NCBI GenBank assembly: GCA_934133015.1 | Contig: CAKPAQ010000035.1 | Span: forward strand, 1 to 7,813 | Direction of reading: 5' to 3' | Source: an uncultured Bacilli bacterium | Lineage (GTDB): Bacteria > Bacillota_I > Bacilli_A > RF39 > UBA660 | Length of the DNA stretch: 7,813 nt | Part shown: one piece after another, positions 1 through 6,679 of the stretch | Layout: every line of letters starts with the position of its first letter | How positions within the stretch are numbered: the first letter of the stretch is position 1 | Notes under the pieces: model-generated | The model's database searches: none | Told to the model about the DNA's origin: nothing | The model's input: only the letters and a program-made list of their open reading frames with translations | Position numbers and translations under genes: made by a program

Positions 1-348
1 GTATTAGTATTAGTAACTATATTTACACTTATTTTAAAAACAACAGTTGCTGATCCAAGTACAGGATATTTAGAAGATCAAATTGTAGATGGTTTGTCAT
101 TTGAAGATGCAGGATTATCTTATAATAATGGTATTACAACATTTACAGCTAAAGTATATAATAAAAGTGGTGATACTTATAATTTAAAGACTATTAATAT
201 TAAATTTAAGGATTCTAAAGATAAGGAAACAACATTGATTGGTTATATAGGTGATAGTCTTGAAAAAAATGATAGTAAATATTTAAATGCTTCTATCGAT
301 CAAGATTTAAGTGATTCAATATCTATTGAATATGTAATTAATAAGTAA
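1..348 (+). CDS. Partial membrane-anchored extracytoplasmic protein (C-terminal part)
   Basis: The reading frame is open from base 1 to the TAA at 346-348, giving 115 residues with the true start outside the window. The first visible residues (VLVLVTIFTLIL) look like the end of a hydrophobic membrane or signal-anchor segment. About 95 polar residues follow, rich in alternating beta-type stretches such as GITTFTAKVYNKSG and YNLKTINIKFKD. This layout resembles small FxLYD-like beta-sandwich domains displayed outside the membrane in Bacillota. That family likeness is a judgement from the pattern, not a search result. No catalytic motif is visible and no function can be assigned. A TTG at 94-96 could be mistaken for a start, but coding potential clearly continues upstream of it. 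A strong intrinsic terminator follows ten bases after the stop, so this is the last gene of its transcript. Confidence 0.75.
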   Translation, partial: VLVLVTIFTLILKTTVADPSTGYLEDQIVDGLSFEDAGLSYNNGITTFTAKVYNKSGDTYNLKTINIKFKDSKDKETTLIGYIGDSLEKNDSKYLNASIDQDLSDSISIEYVINK

Positions 349-357
349 AATTTTAGG

Positions 358-390
358 TAACTGAAAATTGTTTTCAGTTATTTTTCTTTG
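358..390 (+). terminator. Intrinsic terminator after the partial membrane protein
   Basis: TAACTGAAAA (358-367) and TTTTCAGTTA (371-380) form a perfect 10-bp stem around a 3-base TTG loop. It is followed directly by TTTTTCTTTG. The hairpin plus T-tract just after the stop codon at 348 is a textbook Rho-independent terminator. It separates this gene from the polymerase downstream. Confidence 0.9.
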
Positions 391-395
391 TTCGA

Positions 396-424
396 TTGTT
401 TTAGATTTTACTTTAATTTATAAT
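396..424 (+). promoter_or_regulatory. Candidate sigma-A promoter for the Y-family polymerase
   Basis: A perfect TATAAT lies at 419-424, with TTGTTT at 396-401 seventeen bases upstream. Only the TTG of the -35 box matches consensus. Transcription would start near 430-431, leaving only about 11 bases before the ATG, with the ribosome-binding site almost at the 5' end. That is tight, so the call is moderate. A promoter is expected here because a terminator lies just upstream. No LexA-type box (GAAC-N4-GTTC) is visible. Confidence 0.35.
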
Positions 425-430
425 AATAAC

Positions 431-436
431 AGGTGA
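431..436 (+). promoter_or_regulatory. Ribosome-binding site fixing the polymerase start at ATG 442
   Basis: AGGTGA at 431-436 lies five bases before ATG 442-444. The in-frame GTG at 433, which gives the longest frame, is part of this Shine-Dalgarno sequence itself and is therefore unlikely to be the start codon. Confidence 0.75.
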
Positions 437-441
437 AGATT

Positions 442-1626
442 ATGACTGATAGGATAATATTTCATATAGATGTTAATAATGCTTTTTTGTCATGGACAGC
501 AGTTGATTTATTGAGTAAAGGTTATCCAATTGACATTAGAACTATTCCAGCTGTCATAGGAGGAGATGAAGACAAAAGAAGAGGAATAGTTACTGCTAAA
601 AGTCCTGTTGCCAAGAAAATGGGAGTAGTTACTGCTGAACCATTATTTATGGCTAGGAGAAAGTGCCCTAATCTTCAAGTCTTTAAGGGAGATTATAAAT
701 TATACTCAAAAATGAGTAATCAATTATATAATTATTTTTGTCAATTCACACCGAATGTTGAACGCTTTTCGGTTGATGAATGTTTTTTAGATATGACAGG
801 TACAGAACTTATATATGGTGATCCCGTTAAACTTGCTTATAGAATGAAAAATGAAATCTATAAAAATTTTGGCTACACTGTTAATGTTGGTGTAGCTAAT
901 AATAAATTATGTGCCAAAATGGCTAGTGATTTTGAAAAGCCTAATAAAGTGCATACTTTGTTTATGAATGAAATTCCTACTAAAATGTGGCCTTTACCAG
1001 TTTCTGATTTATTCATGGTTGGTAAAGCTAGTAGTAAAGTTTTACTTGATATGGGAGTTCATACTATTGGTGATTTAGCTAAAATTGATTTATCAATATT
1101 AAAACGTCATTTTAAATCACAGGGTGAAATGATGCATAATTATGCAAATGGGATTGATTATAGTCCTGTAGGTGAAAATAAAACTAAAAATAAAAGTATT
1201 AGTGTTACAGAAACTTTAGAACATGATATAGAAAAGACAACTGAGTTTAAGAAAATCTTATTGAGACAAGCAGATAGAGTTGGTAAACAAGCTAGAAAAG
1301 CTAATGTTTATGCGACTACTATAGCTTTGATTTTTAAAACTAGTGATTTTGTTAGTTATACTCATCAAGCTAAATTAATTAATCCGACTAATGTTACTGA
1401 AGAAATATATAAAGTTTGTGTTGGTTTGTTAGATAAAGGATGGCGTGGCGAACCAATTCGCTTAGTAGGAATAAGACTTGCTGATTTTACTAATAATAAT
1501 ACTAAACAAATGTCAATATTTGATCAAGAAAAGGATTTACATACCGATAAAATTCAATCTATTTTGGATGATATTACTGATAGATTTGGTGATGGAATAA
1601 TAATGCCAGCCAGTTTAAAAGAATAG
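442..1626 (+). CDS. Y-family translesion DNA polymerase (DinB/UmuC-type)
   Basis: This is a complete 394-residue protein starting at ATG 442, chosen because AGGTGA lies five bases upstream. It matches Y-family polymerases, which copy past damaged template bases with low fidelity and no proofreading. The N-terminal HIDVNNAFLSW motif carries the first metal-binding aspartate (D10) and the probable steric-gate aromatic F15. FSVDECFLDMT supplies the catalytic pair D112 and E113. A palm region (GYTVNVGVANNKLCAKMASDFEKP) is followed by the helix-hairpin-helix thumb (LFMVGKASSKVLLDMGVHTIGDLA). Then comes the little-finger domain, where VTETLEHDI begins that part. QMSIF at 356-360 looks like a beta-clamp-binding peptide. 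The length is normal for the family. The DVNNAFLSW variant is typical of the Bacillota branch, distinct from classical DinB (DMDCFFA), so no firm gene symbol is given. It stands between a terminator and a possible second promoter, so it is probably transcribed alone or starts the next pair. Confidence 0.93.
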   Translation: MTDRIIFHIDVNNAFLSWTAVDLLSKGYPIDIRTIPAVIGGDEDKRRGIVTAKSPVAKKMGVVTAEPLFMARRKCPNLQVFKGDYKLYSKMSNQLYNYFCQFTPNVERFSVDECFLDMTGTELIYGDPVKLAYRMKNEIYKNFGYTVNVGVANNKLCAKMASDFEKPNKVHTLFMNEIPTKMWPLPVSDLFMVGKASSKVLLDMGVHTIGDLAKIDLSILKRHFKSQGEMMHNYANGIDYSPVGENKTKNKSISVTETLEHDIEKTTEFKKILLRQADRVGKQARKANVYATTIALIFKTSDFVSYTHQAKLINPTNVTEEIYKVCVGLLDKGWRGEPIRLVGIRLADFTNNNTKQMSIFDQEKDLHTDKIQSILDDITDRFGDGIIMPASLKE

Positions 1627-1655
1627 TTTACTTTTTGTAAATATTTAGTTAAAAT
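1627..1655 (+). promoter_or_regulatory. Weak candidate promoter for the HEFNH protein gene
   Basis: TTTACT at 1627-1632 and TAAAAT at 1650-1655 are separated by 17 bases. The -35 box matches consensus at 4 of 6 positions and the -10 box at 5 of 6. In sequence this AT-rich such matches arise easily by chance. No terminator is seen after the polymerase, so readthrough from upstream is equally possible. Confidence 0.25.
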
Positions 1656-1676
1656 AAAATTAAGATAGGTGATAGT

Positions 1677-2582
1677 ATGAATAATGAAAATATAAATGAA
1701 TTAATAAAAATTGGTGTTGATAATGCTTTAAAATTACAACAAAAATATGGCTATCCTGATAATATTACCCACTTATTGTACCTAATAATACCAGCGTTCA
1801 TCATTAAATATGGAATTAATGAAGAAAAATATATAATTGATTGTTTTAATAATGTTCCTATTTTAATTGATGATAGAAAAGATCAAGTTTATCAAGCATA
1901 TTATCGTAGTATTCCTGCTTATAATGGTACTGAATATATTACCAATAAAGGTATTATTTTAAACAATTATGAAAATATTTCTCTTATGCAGTTGCTTGAT
2001 AATTTAGTTCATGAATTTAATCATGCGCTTAACTCTATTCATCAAGAATTAAAAATTATGGAAGATAAATTATATGTAAGGACTGGTCTTACTTATATTG
2101 TTTATGATGCCAAAACATTGATGCCAATTGAGAAACAAGATAGTTCTACTTTAGAAGAAATTATTAATACTAAACAAACAGAATCTGTTATTAATATTAT
2201 TAATTCTTTTAGTAACTATAATATAGTTAATTTAGAAGTTATTAATACTTTGTATTCATTAGAAAAATCTTATAAATCTAATGCTTATTTGTTACAAAGT
2301 TTAGTTTGTAAGACTTTAATTTCAAATAAAACTTTCTTCTCTACTTTAGAAAAGTTAAGATTTAAAGGTGATATCGATGTAATCGAGAATTGGTTTGATG
2401 ATATTACTAATATTCCTGGTAGTTATAAAAGATTGATTGATTTATTAAAAGATACTCTTGATTATCAATTAAAACTTAATGATAAAAAGATTAAGTTCTT
2501 TACAATTAGAAAAATTAAAAAGCTTACACAAGAACTAATTAATATTATAAATATATTTGATAATAATTGTAATTATAGGTAG
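1677..2582 (+). CDS. Uncharacterised protein with HEFNH metallopeptidase-like motif
   Basis: This is a complete 301-residue protein starting at ATG 1677, with AGGTG at 1667-1671 five bases upstream. I do not recognise a named family. The key feature is LVHEFNHAL, where H112-E113-x-x-H116 is the HExxH zinc-binding and catalytic signature of gluzincin-type metallopeptidases. It sits in a helix-like context after LMQLLDN. About 44 residues further on, STLEEIINTKQTE (157-169) offers acidic candidates (E160, E161 or E169) for the third zinc ligand, in a form reminiscent of the ExxxTE helices of that clan. The C-terminal 120 residues are helical, charged and end in a lysine-rich tail. There is no signal peptide or clear membrane segment, so a cytoplasmic protein is expected. 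A degenerate non-peptidase fold is possible. Its TAG stop lies inside the ribosome-binding site of the next gene, which suggests translational coupling with the DUF218-like protein. Confidence 0.8.
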   Translation: MNNENINELIKIGVDNALKLQQKYGYPDNITHLLYLIIPAFIIKYGINEEKYIIDCFNNVPILIDDRKDQVYQAYYRSIPAYNGTEYITNKGIILNNYENISLMQLLDNLVHEFNHALNSIHQELKIMEDKLYVRTGLTYIVYDAKTLMPIEKQDSSTLEEIINTKQTESVINIINSFSNYNIVNLEVINTLYSLEKSYKSNAYLLQSLVCKTLISNKTFFSTLEKLRFKGDIDVIENWFDDITNIPGSYKRLIDLLKDTLDYQLKLNDKKIKFFTIRKIKKLTQELINIINIFDNNCNYR

Positions 2583-2585
2583 GTG
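2577..2585 (+). promoter_or_regulatory. Ribosome-binding site overlapping the upstream stop; fixes start at ATG 2589
   Basis: AGGTAGGTG at 2577-2585 contains the TAG stop of the upstream gene (2580-2582) and a Shine-Dalgarno core three bases before ATG 2589. The GTG at 2583 that would extend the frame by two codons is part of this site. The FemX-to-tail-anchor junction at 6156-6164 has the same AGGTAGGTG arrangement. Confidence 0.65.
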
Positions 2586-2588
2586 TTT

Positions 2589-3191
2589 ATGACCAAAACG
2601 AAGTTTAAAAATCTTAGAAATCGTATAGTTGAAAATAGAATATCCAAAAAAGATATTGATGTTATAGAAGATATTTTCTTTAATTATCCTAATACTCCAA
2701 TTATACTTGAATACGATTATATGGTGGTCATATGTGAAGGATGTTATGATAGCTTAAATGTGGCTATACGTTTATATCAAAAAAGAAGATGTAGTGTAAT
2801 TTTACTTTGTGATTATTATAGTAAAGAAATTACTAAAGATTATAGTGATTTTTATAATTATGCTGTATCTAGAGGGATAATTCCGGTTGATATTTTATAT
2901 GATTCTAATACTTATGATATGCAGACAGGAATTAATCATGTTTTTAGGTTTTTACTTTCATTGAATAAACTAAATCCTAGAGTTTTATTTGTTGCGAGAT
3001 CAATTCGCTTGTTTAGGGCAAAGAAAATTGCCAACAACCTTAAAGATAAATTATATTATTTTCCACATTGTGATTATTATCCATCGTATCATCGTAAATT
3101 AAATCCGGATGAGTGGTATTTATATAAGAAAACTAGAGATATCATAATTAATGAAATGGACATAATATTACGAAACGATTTATATGATTAA
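2589..3191 (+). CDS. DUF218/YdcF-like protein
   Basis: This is a complete 200-residue protein starting at ATG 2589. Its plan follows the DUF218 (YdcF/SanA/ElyC) family, a Rossmann-like alpha/beta fold linked in some bacteria to envelope functions but with no general reaction established. A first beta strand, YDYMVVICEG (residues 42-51), is followed by a helix with RLYQKRR and then the second strand CSVILLCDYYSKE. Next is a helix and RGIIPVDILYDSNTYDMQTGI (95-115), equivalent to the family's nTyEN region. RVLFVARSIRLFRAKKIANNL (131-151) matches the usual V-T-s-x-x-H-x-x-R-A segment. The glycine-rich stretch that normally follows the first strand is degenerate here (CEGCYDS), and serine replaces the usual histidine before RA, so activity may differ or be lost. 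No membrane helix is present, so it is probably cytoplasmic. It sits directly behind the HEFNH gene and is probably co-transcribed with it. Confidence 0.75.
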   Translation: MTKTKFKNLRNRIVENRISKKDIDVIEDIFFNYPNTPIILEYDYMVVICEGCYDSLNVAIRLYQKRRCSVILLCDYYSKEITKDYSDFYNYAVSRGIIPVDILYDSNTYDMQTGINHVFRFLLSLNKLNPRVLFVARSIRLFRAKKIANNLKDKLYYFPHCDYYPSYHRKLNPDEWYLYKKTRDIIINEMDIILRNDLYD

Positions 3192-3199
3192 TTTAATAG

Positions 3200-3231
3200 T
3201 TGTATATAAAAGTTTAAAAGTATGTTACAAT
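3200..3231 (+). promoter_or_regulatory. Extended -10 promoter for the murJ-femX operon
   Basis: TG-T-TACAAT at 3223-3231 is an extended -10 element with a 5-of-6 hexamer. The nearest -35-like sequence is TTGTAT at 3200-3205, with a long 20-base spacer, so the TG extension probably carries most of the recognition. Transcription would begin near 3238. This leaves a leader of about 27 bases before ATG 3265, which is a sensible distance. Confidence 0.5.
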
Positions 3232-3247
3232 AATGTTATTAGGTAAT

Positions 3248-3261
3248 AGAAAAGATGTGAT
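3248..3261 (+). promoter_or_regulatory. Long Shine-Dalgarno sequence for the flippase start
   Basis: AGAAAAGATGTGAT matches the full anti-SD complement AGAAAGGAGGTGAT at 12 of 14 positions and lies three bases before ATG 3265. It supports ATG 3265 as the true start of the flippase gene, even though the usual AGGTG core is disrupted. Confidence 0.6.
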
Positions 3262-3264
3262 TAC

Positions 3265-3897
3265 ATGAGGAAAAATTCATTTATTCAAGGAGCTTTTATC
3301 GCTACTTTTGGGATTGTCATCAGCAAAATATTGGGTATGGTTTATGTTATTCCATTTTATTCAATAATTGGTGATCAAGGTGGAGCTTTATATGGATATG
3401 CATATTCTATTTATTCTATCTTTTTAGGAATTAGCCAAGCAGGTATTCCATTAGCTATTAGTAAAATTATTAGTGAATATAATGTTTTAGGATATTATGA
3501 TGCTAAAAGAAGGGCTTTTAAACTTGGAAAAAAGACTCTTATGCTTTTAGGAATTGTTTGCTTTGTAATTATGTTTTTATTTGCGGGTGTGCTTGCTGAT
3601 ATTATTATTGGAAATGTAACAGGTGGTAACACTAAAGACGATGTAACTTTTGTTATTAGAGTTATATCTACAGCGGTTTTAGTAGTACCATTACTTAGTA
3701 TATATAGGGGTTATTTACAGGGACATAAATATATCGCACCTACTTCTGTTTCTCAAGTTTTAGAACAAATTGTTAGAGTTTTTATTATAATATTTGGTAG
3801 TTATGCTGCGTTAAAAATATTTAATTTGTCTCTTACTACTACTGTTGGTATTGCGGTATTTTCAGCTACTGCTGGGGCTTTATGTTCATACTTTTAG
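3265..3897 (+). pseudogene. murJ: MurJ/YtgP-type lipid II flippase, N-terminal 210 codons before in-frame TAG
   Basis: This is the first part of a MurJ/SpoVB-type (MOP superfamily) transporter, which in Bacillota flips the peptidoglycan precursor lipid II across the cytoplasmic membrane. Family hallmarks are SKILGMVYVIPFYSIIGDQGGALYGYAYS (residues 20-48), GIPLAISKIISEYN (60-73) and RGYLQGHKYIAPTSVSQVLEQIVR (148-171). About six membrane helices are visible, near residues 8-30, 45-67, 90-115, 128-150, 165-187 and 190-210. The frame then meets TAG at 3895-3897 and continues in the same frame into the C-terminal half. Counting the stop as one codon, the joined product would be 544 residues with about 14 helices, the normal size for the family. 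TAG ends several other genes here (1624, 2580, 6159, 6676), so it is not a reassigned codon. A fresh nonsense mutation, a sequencing or assembly error, or a split protein are the options. Homology is clear, but the intact status is not. Confidence 0.85.
3895..3897 (+). other. In-frame amber codon interrupting the murJ-like gene
   Basis: The codons read TCA TAC TTT TAG TTG GTA TTT AAG with no change of frame across the stop. One substitution from TAT or TAC (Tyr), TTG (Leu), TGG (Trp) or CAG (Gln) would create it. Tyrosine or leucine would suit the aromatic and hydrophobic end of the membrane helix. No Shine-Dalgarno sequence precedes the TTG at 3898. Confidence 0.85.
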
Positions 3898-4899
3898 TTG
3901 GTATTTAAGGTAAGAAAAAACAAAAAGGTTTTAGAGAAAGAAACTTTAAAAGTTGATGAACCAAAAATTACTGATAAAGAGATAATTCAAAAAATATTAA
4001 TATATGCTTTTCCTTTTATAATGATTGATGTATTTAAATCTTTAATAAACTCAGTTGATGTGTTTATGTTAGTAAAGGTTTTAGTTAACGGGATTGGATA
4101 TACTACTACTCAAGCTGAAACAATTATGAGTGTTGTTTCTACTTGGGGATTAAAAATAAATATGATAATTGTATCTATTTCAACTGGATTGATGGTTAGT
4201 TTAATTCCTAATTTGACTTCTAGTTTTGTTAAAAATGATATGGTTGATGTAAGAAAAAAAATTAATCAAACTTTACAATGGTTATTATTCTTTACTTTAC
4301 CAATGACCTTTGGCTTATCAGTACTTGCTAAACCGGTATGGACGGTATTTTATGGTGTTAGTGAATATGGACCTAGTGTTTATCAATATTATGTATTTGT
4401 AGCTTTAGCTACTACTTTATTTACAGTATCTATTACTACACTTCAATTATTAAAGGAATATAAACGTGTCTTTTTTGGTTTATTAACAGGTTTACTTACT
4501 AATGCTTTATTAAATATCCCACTTTTATATGGATTTCATAAAATGGGGTTACCTGCATATTATGGTTCAATAACTTCAACAATATTAGGTTATTTAGCTT
4601 GTAGTTTTATGTCACTACATTATATAGGCAAAAAATATCAAGTTAATTATGAAGATACTTTGAAGAAAGTATTTAATATTATTTTAGTTACATTGATTAT
4701 GGTAATAACGTTATTGTTACTTAAATATATTATTCCATTTAATTCAACTAGTCGTATGATTAATATTTTAATAATTATTGGTTATGTTATAGTTGGGGCA
4801 TGTGTTTATTTTGGGATTATGTTTAAAACAAAACTTATATATAACATATTTGGTGAAGAAGAAATTAAAAAGATAGTTAATAAAATAAGAAAAAGGTGA
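3898..4899 (+). pseudogene. murJ: MurJ/YtgP-type lipid II flippase, C-terminal 333 codons after in-frame TAG
   Basis: This is the continuation of the flippase in the same frame, starting with the TTG just after the TAG and ending at TGA 4897-4899. It begins with the charged cytoplasmic linker between the two halves of the fold (KVRKNKKVLEKETLKVDEPKITDKE). About eight hydrophobic helices follow, near local residues 35-60, 78-103, 127-150, 160-182, 190-212, 222-243, 258-280 and 286-309. It ends in a basic cytoplasmic tail. There are no further stops or frameshifts, so decay, if real, is very recent. Independent translation would need TTG 3898 or ATG 4021, and neither has a convincing ribosome-binding site. 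The TGA stop is followed at once by TAA and lies inside the ribosome-binding site of the FemX-like gene. Loss of ribosomes at 3895 could therefore also lower translation of that downstream gene. Confidence 0.82.
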
Positions 4900-4900
4900 T
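4892..4900 (+). promoter_or_regulatory. Ribosome-binding site fixing the FemX-like start at ATG 4905
   Basis: AAAGGTGAT at 4892-4900 lies four bases before ATG 4905 and contains the TGA stop of the flippase (4897-4899). The GTG at 4896 that gives the longest frame is inside the site, so ATG 4905 is the better start. The overlap suggests translational coupling. Confidence 0.75.
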
Positions 4901-4904
4901 AAAT

Positions 4905-6161
4905 ATGGAATTTTTAGTGTTAAATGAAGAAGACTATAAGAATTTTTATGACAATTATTCTGATTCATCTTTTATGCAGTCGATTGAATTATCGCATTTA
5001 AAAAAAGAATATGGAAATGTGATTCATTTAGTGGGAGTTAAACAGAATGGAAAAATTGTTGCGGCTAGTATGATACTTGAATCTAAAACTATTTTAGGTA
5101 AGAAAATGTTTTACGCACCACGTGGTTTAATGGTTGATTATAATAATAAAGAGTTACTAGAATTTTTTACAAATGAATTAAAAAAATATATTAAAAAACA
5201 TAAAGGTTTTATTTTGACAATTGATCCTAATATTATTTATCGAGTACGTACTAGTGATGGTGAAATAGATCCTAATGATAAACCTAATGATATCGCTATT
5301 AATAATTTATTATCACTTGGTTATAAACATTATGGCTTTAATTTATATTTAGATGCGATGCAGGCAAGATGGTGTTATCGTATGAAGCTTGATCAAGATT
5401 ATGAAGAGAAAAAAAGTAAATTCTCTAAAAGTACTAGGAAAAATATTGAATCTTGTATAAAAAAAGGTTTAATGGTAAGAGAAGGTACTATTGATGATTT
5501 GGATACCATGACAGAAATATTTGATTTAACTTCAAAAAGAAAAGACTTTTTTTCAAGAAGTTTATCTTATTATCAAAAGATGTATAAAAACATGCATAAT
5601 TTAATGACTATATACATTGCTTATTTGGATCCTGATGTTTATTTAGAACATAGTAAAAACTTATTAGAACAGGAATTAGCTAATCATAAAATAATTGAAG
5701 ATAAAATGAATAAAGATAAAGTTGGTGCCAAATTATTAAATCAATTAGATACTTCTGATAAACTTATTGAAAAATATAAAAAAGAAGTTGATAAGGCTAC
5801 TATGTTTAAAAAAGATAACCCAAATGGTAAAGATATTGGCTGTTTATTATCTATTCGCTCTGGTAATGAATATTTAACTTTATCTAGTGGGGTTTTAGAA
5901 GAATATAAATCTTTTACACCAAAGTACTTAATGTATGAACATCATATTAAAGAAGCCTATAAAGAAGGATTTGAGTATTGTAATTTTTATGGTATTACAG
6001 GTGATTTTAATAAAGATGGTAAGTATTATGGAATTTATGAATTTAAAAAGGGATTTAATGGTAATGTAATAGAATATATTGGACAATTTGAATTAAAAAT
6101 AAATTTGTTTTATAATATATATAAGCTATTAAAAAAAATAAAGAGTATAGTTAGAAGGTAG
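4905..6161 (+). CDS. FemA/FemX-type peptidoglycan-bridge aminoacyltransferase
   Basis: This is a complete 418-residue protein from ATG 4905 with AAAGGTGAT upstream. FemABX enzymes use aminoacyl-tRNA to add residues to the side chain of lipid II in the cytoplasm, building the cross-bridge. The paired GNAT-like domains are visible. The first holds SSFMQSIELSHLKKEYG (21-37) and KKMFYAPRGLMVDYN (66-80), and the second begins around KFSKSTRKNIE (172-182). A charged helical arm at about 245-305 (HSKNLLEQELANHKIIEDKM onwards) is the coiled-coil arm that in FemA resembles tRNA-synthetase arms. The fold resumes with LLSIRSGNEYLTLSSG and the C-terminal signature CNFYGITGDFNKDG...YGIYEFKKGFNG...EYIGQFEL (359-397). 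The length is normal for the family. It follows the flippase with a 5-base gap and coupled ribosome-binding site, so one transcript could link lipid II modification to its export. The amino acid added cannot be read from sequence. A paralogue lies at the right edge on the other strand. Confidence 0.92.
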   Translation: MEFLVLNEEDYKNFYDNYSDSSFMQSIELSHLKKEYGNVIHLVGVKQNGKIVAASMILESKTILGKKMFYAPRGLMVDYNNKELLEFFTNELKKYIKKHKGFILTIDPNIIYRVRTSDGEIDPNDKPNDIAINNLLSLGYKHYGFNLYLDAMQARWCYRMKLDQDYEEKKSKFSKSTRKNIESCIKKGLMVREGTIDDLDTMTEIFDLTSKRKDFFSRSLSYYQKMYKNMHNLMTIYIAYLDPDVYLEHSKNLLEQELANHKIIEDKMNKDKVGAKLLNQLDTSDKLIEKYKKEVDKATMFKKDNPNGKDIGCLLSIRSGNEYLTLSSGVLEEYKSFTPKYLMYEHHIKEAYKEGFEYCNFYGITGDFNKDGKYYGIYEFKKGFNGNVIEYIGQFELKINLFYNIYKLLKKIKSIVRR

Positions 6162-6168
6162 GTGCTTT

Positions 6169-6678
6169 ATGAAACAAGATAGTTATTTGTTTGAGTATTT
6201 AGATGAGAATAAGTTTCGTGTTCGTGAAAGAAGTGTTCGTAAGTATAATATGCTTGCTTATAAAAAACTTAATTTTGAGTATTATCCTAAAATAAGAGGT
6301 GGAGAGTTTTTAGGTAAGTTAGTTGGTACTAATCCTAAAGATAATAGTGAAATGTATGAGTTAGAACTTCCAACTGACGATATGTTTAAAAAAGTTCATG
6401 GTATTATTACTCTTCATTATACTGTTTTTCGTGATAAAAAGATTGTACTTCTTACTAATATAACTCCTGATGGAATCTTAGAAGAAGGACATCGTTCTGA
6501 ATTAAAGGCCTATAAAGGAGTAATGATTTCAAGGAGTGATCCTAAGCGTGATATGTTTAAGGTTAACTTATTGAATACGATGAATAAAGGTATAGGTAGT
6601 CAGGTAGCTTTTATATCAATTGTTGCTTCTTTCTTAGTAATTGTTGCCGGTATTGTTTTATATTTTATTTTTAGATAG
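6169..6678 (+). CDS. Small tail-anchored membrane protein of unknown function
   Basis: This is a complete 169-residue protein from ATG 6169. AAGGTAGGTG at 6155-6164 serves as ribosome-binding site and overlaps the FemX stop codon (TAG 6159-6161). I do not recognise a family. Residues 1-140 are polar and basic with short beta-like stretches, including FRVRERSVRKYNMLAYKK near the start, GKLVGTNPKDNSEMYELELPTDDMF (49-73) and HGIITLHYTVFRDKKIVLLTNITPDG (77-102). Residues 146-168 form one strongly hydrophobic helix that ends almost at the C-terminus (FIFR). This predicts a tail-anchored protein with its main domain in the cytoplasm. There is no signal peptide or obvious catalytic motif. Its position as the last gene behind the flippase and FemX-like genes suggests a role at the envelope or with the lipid II machinery, but this rests on context alone. 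Confidence 0.8.
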   Translation: MKQDSYLFEYLDENKFRVRERSVRKYNMLAYKKLNFEYYPKIRGGEFLGKLVGTNPKDNSEMYELELPTDDMFKKVHGIITLHYTVFRDKKIVLLTNITPDGILEEGHRSELKAYKGVMISRSDPKRDMFKVNLLNTMNKGIGSQVAFISIVASFLVIVAGIVLYFIFR

Positions 6679-6679
6679 T

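Noticed and set aside
1627..1641. Possible terminator hairpin TTTAC-TTTTT-GTAAA after the polymerase
   Set aside because: The stem is only five mostly A-T pairs and no T-run follows it, so it is too weak to call.
3895..3897. TAG reassigned to an amino acid in this organism
   Set aside because: TAG is the natural end of the polymerase, HEFNH, FemX-like and tail-anchored protein genes, so wholesale recoding does not fit.
4897..4902. Mycoplasma-type code with TGA as tryptophan
   Set aside because: Every gene stays full length when TGA is read as stop, and conserved tryptophans are TGG. The one terminal TGA, followed by TAA, is uninformative by itself.
4768..4968. Minus-strand open frame of 66 codons
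   Set aside because: It lies antisense to the flippase and FemX-like genes, and its composition is that of the reverse of membrane-protein coding sequence. No ribosome-binding site or recognisable domain was seen.
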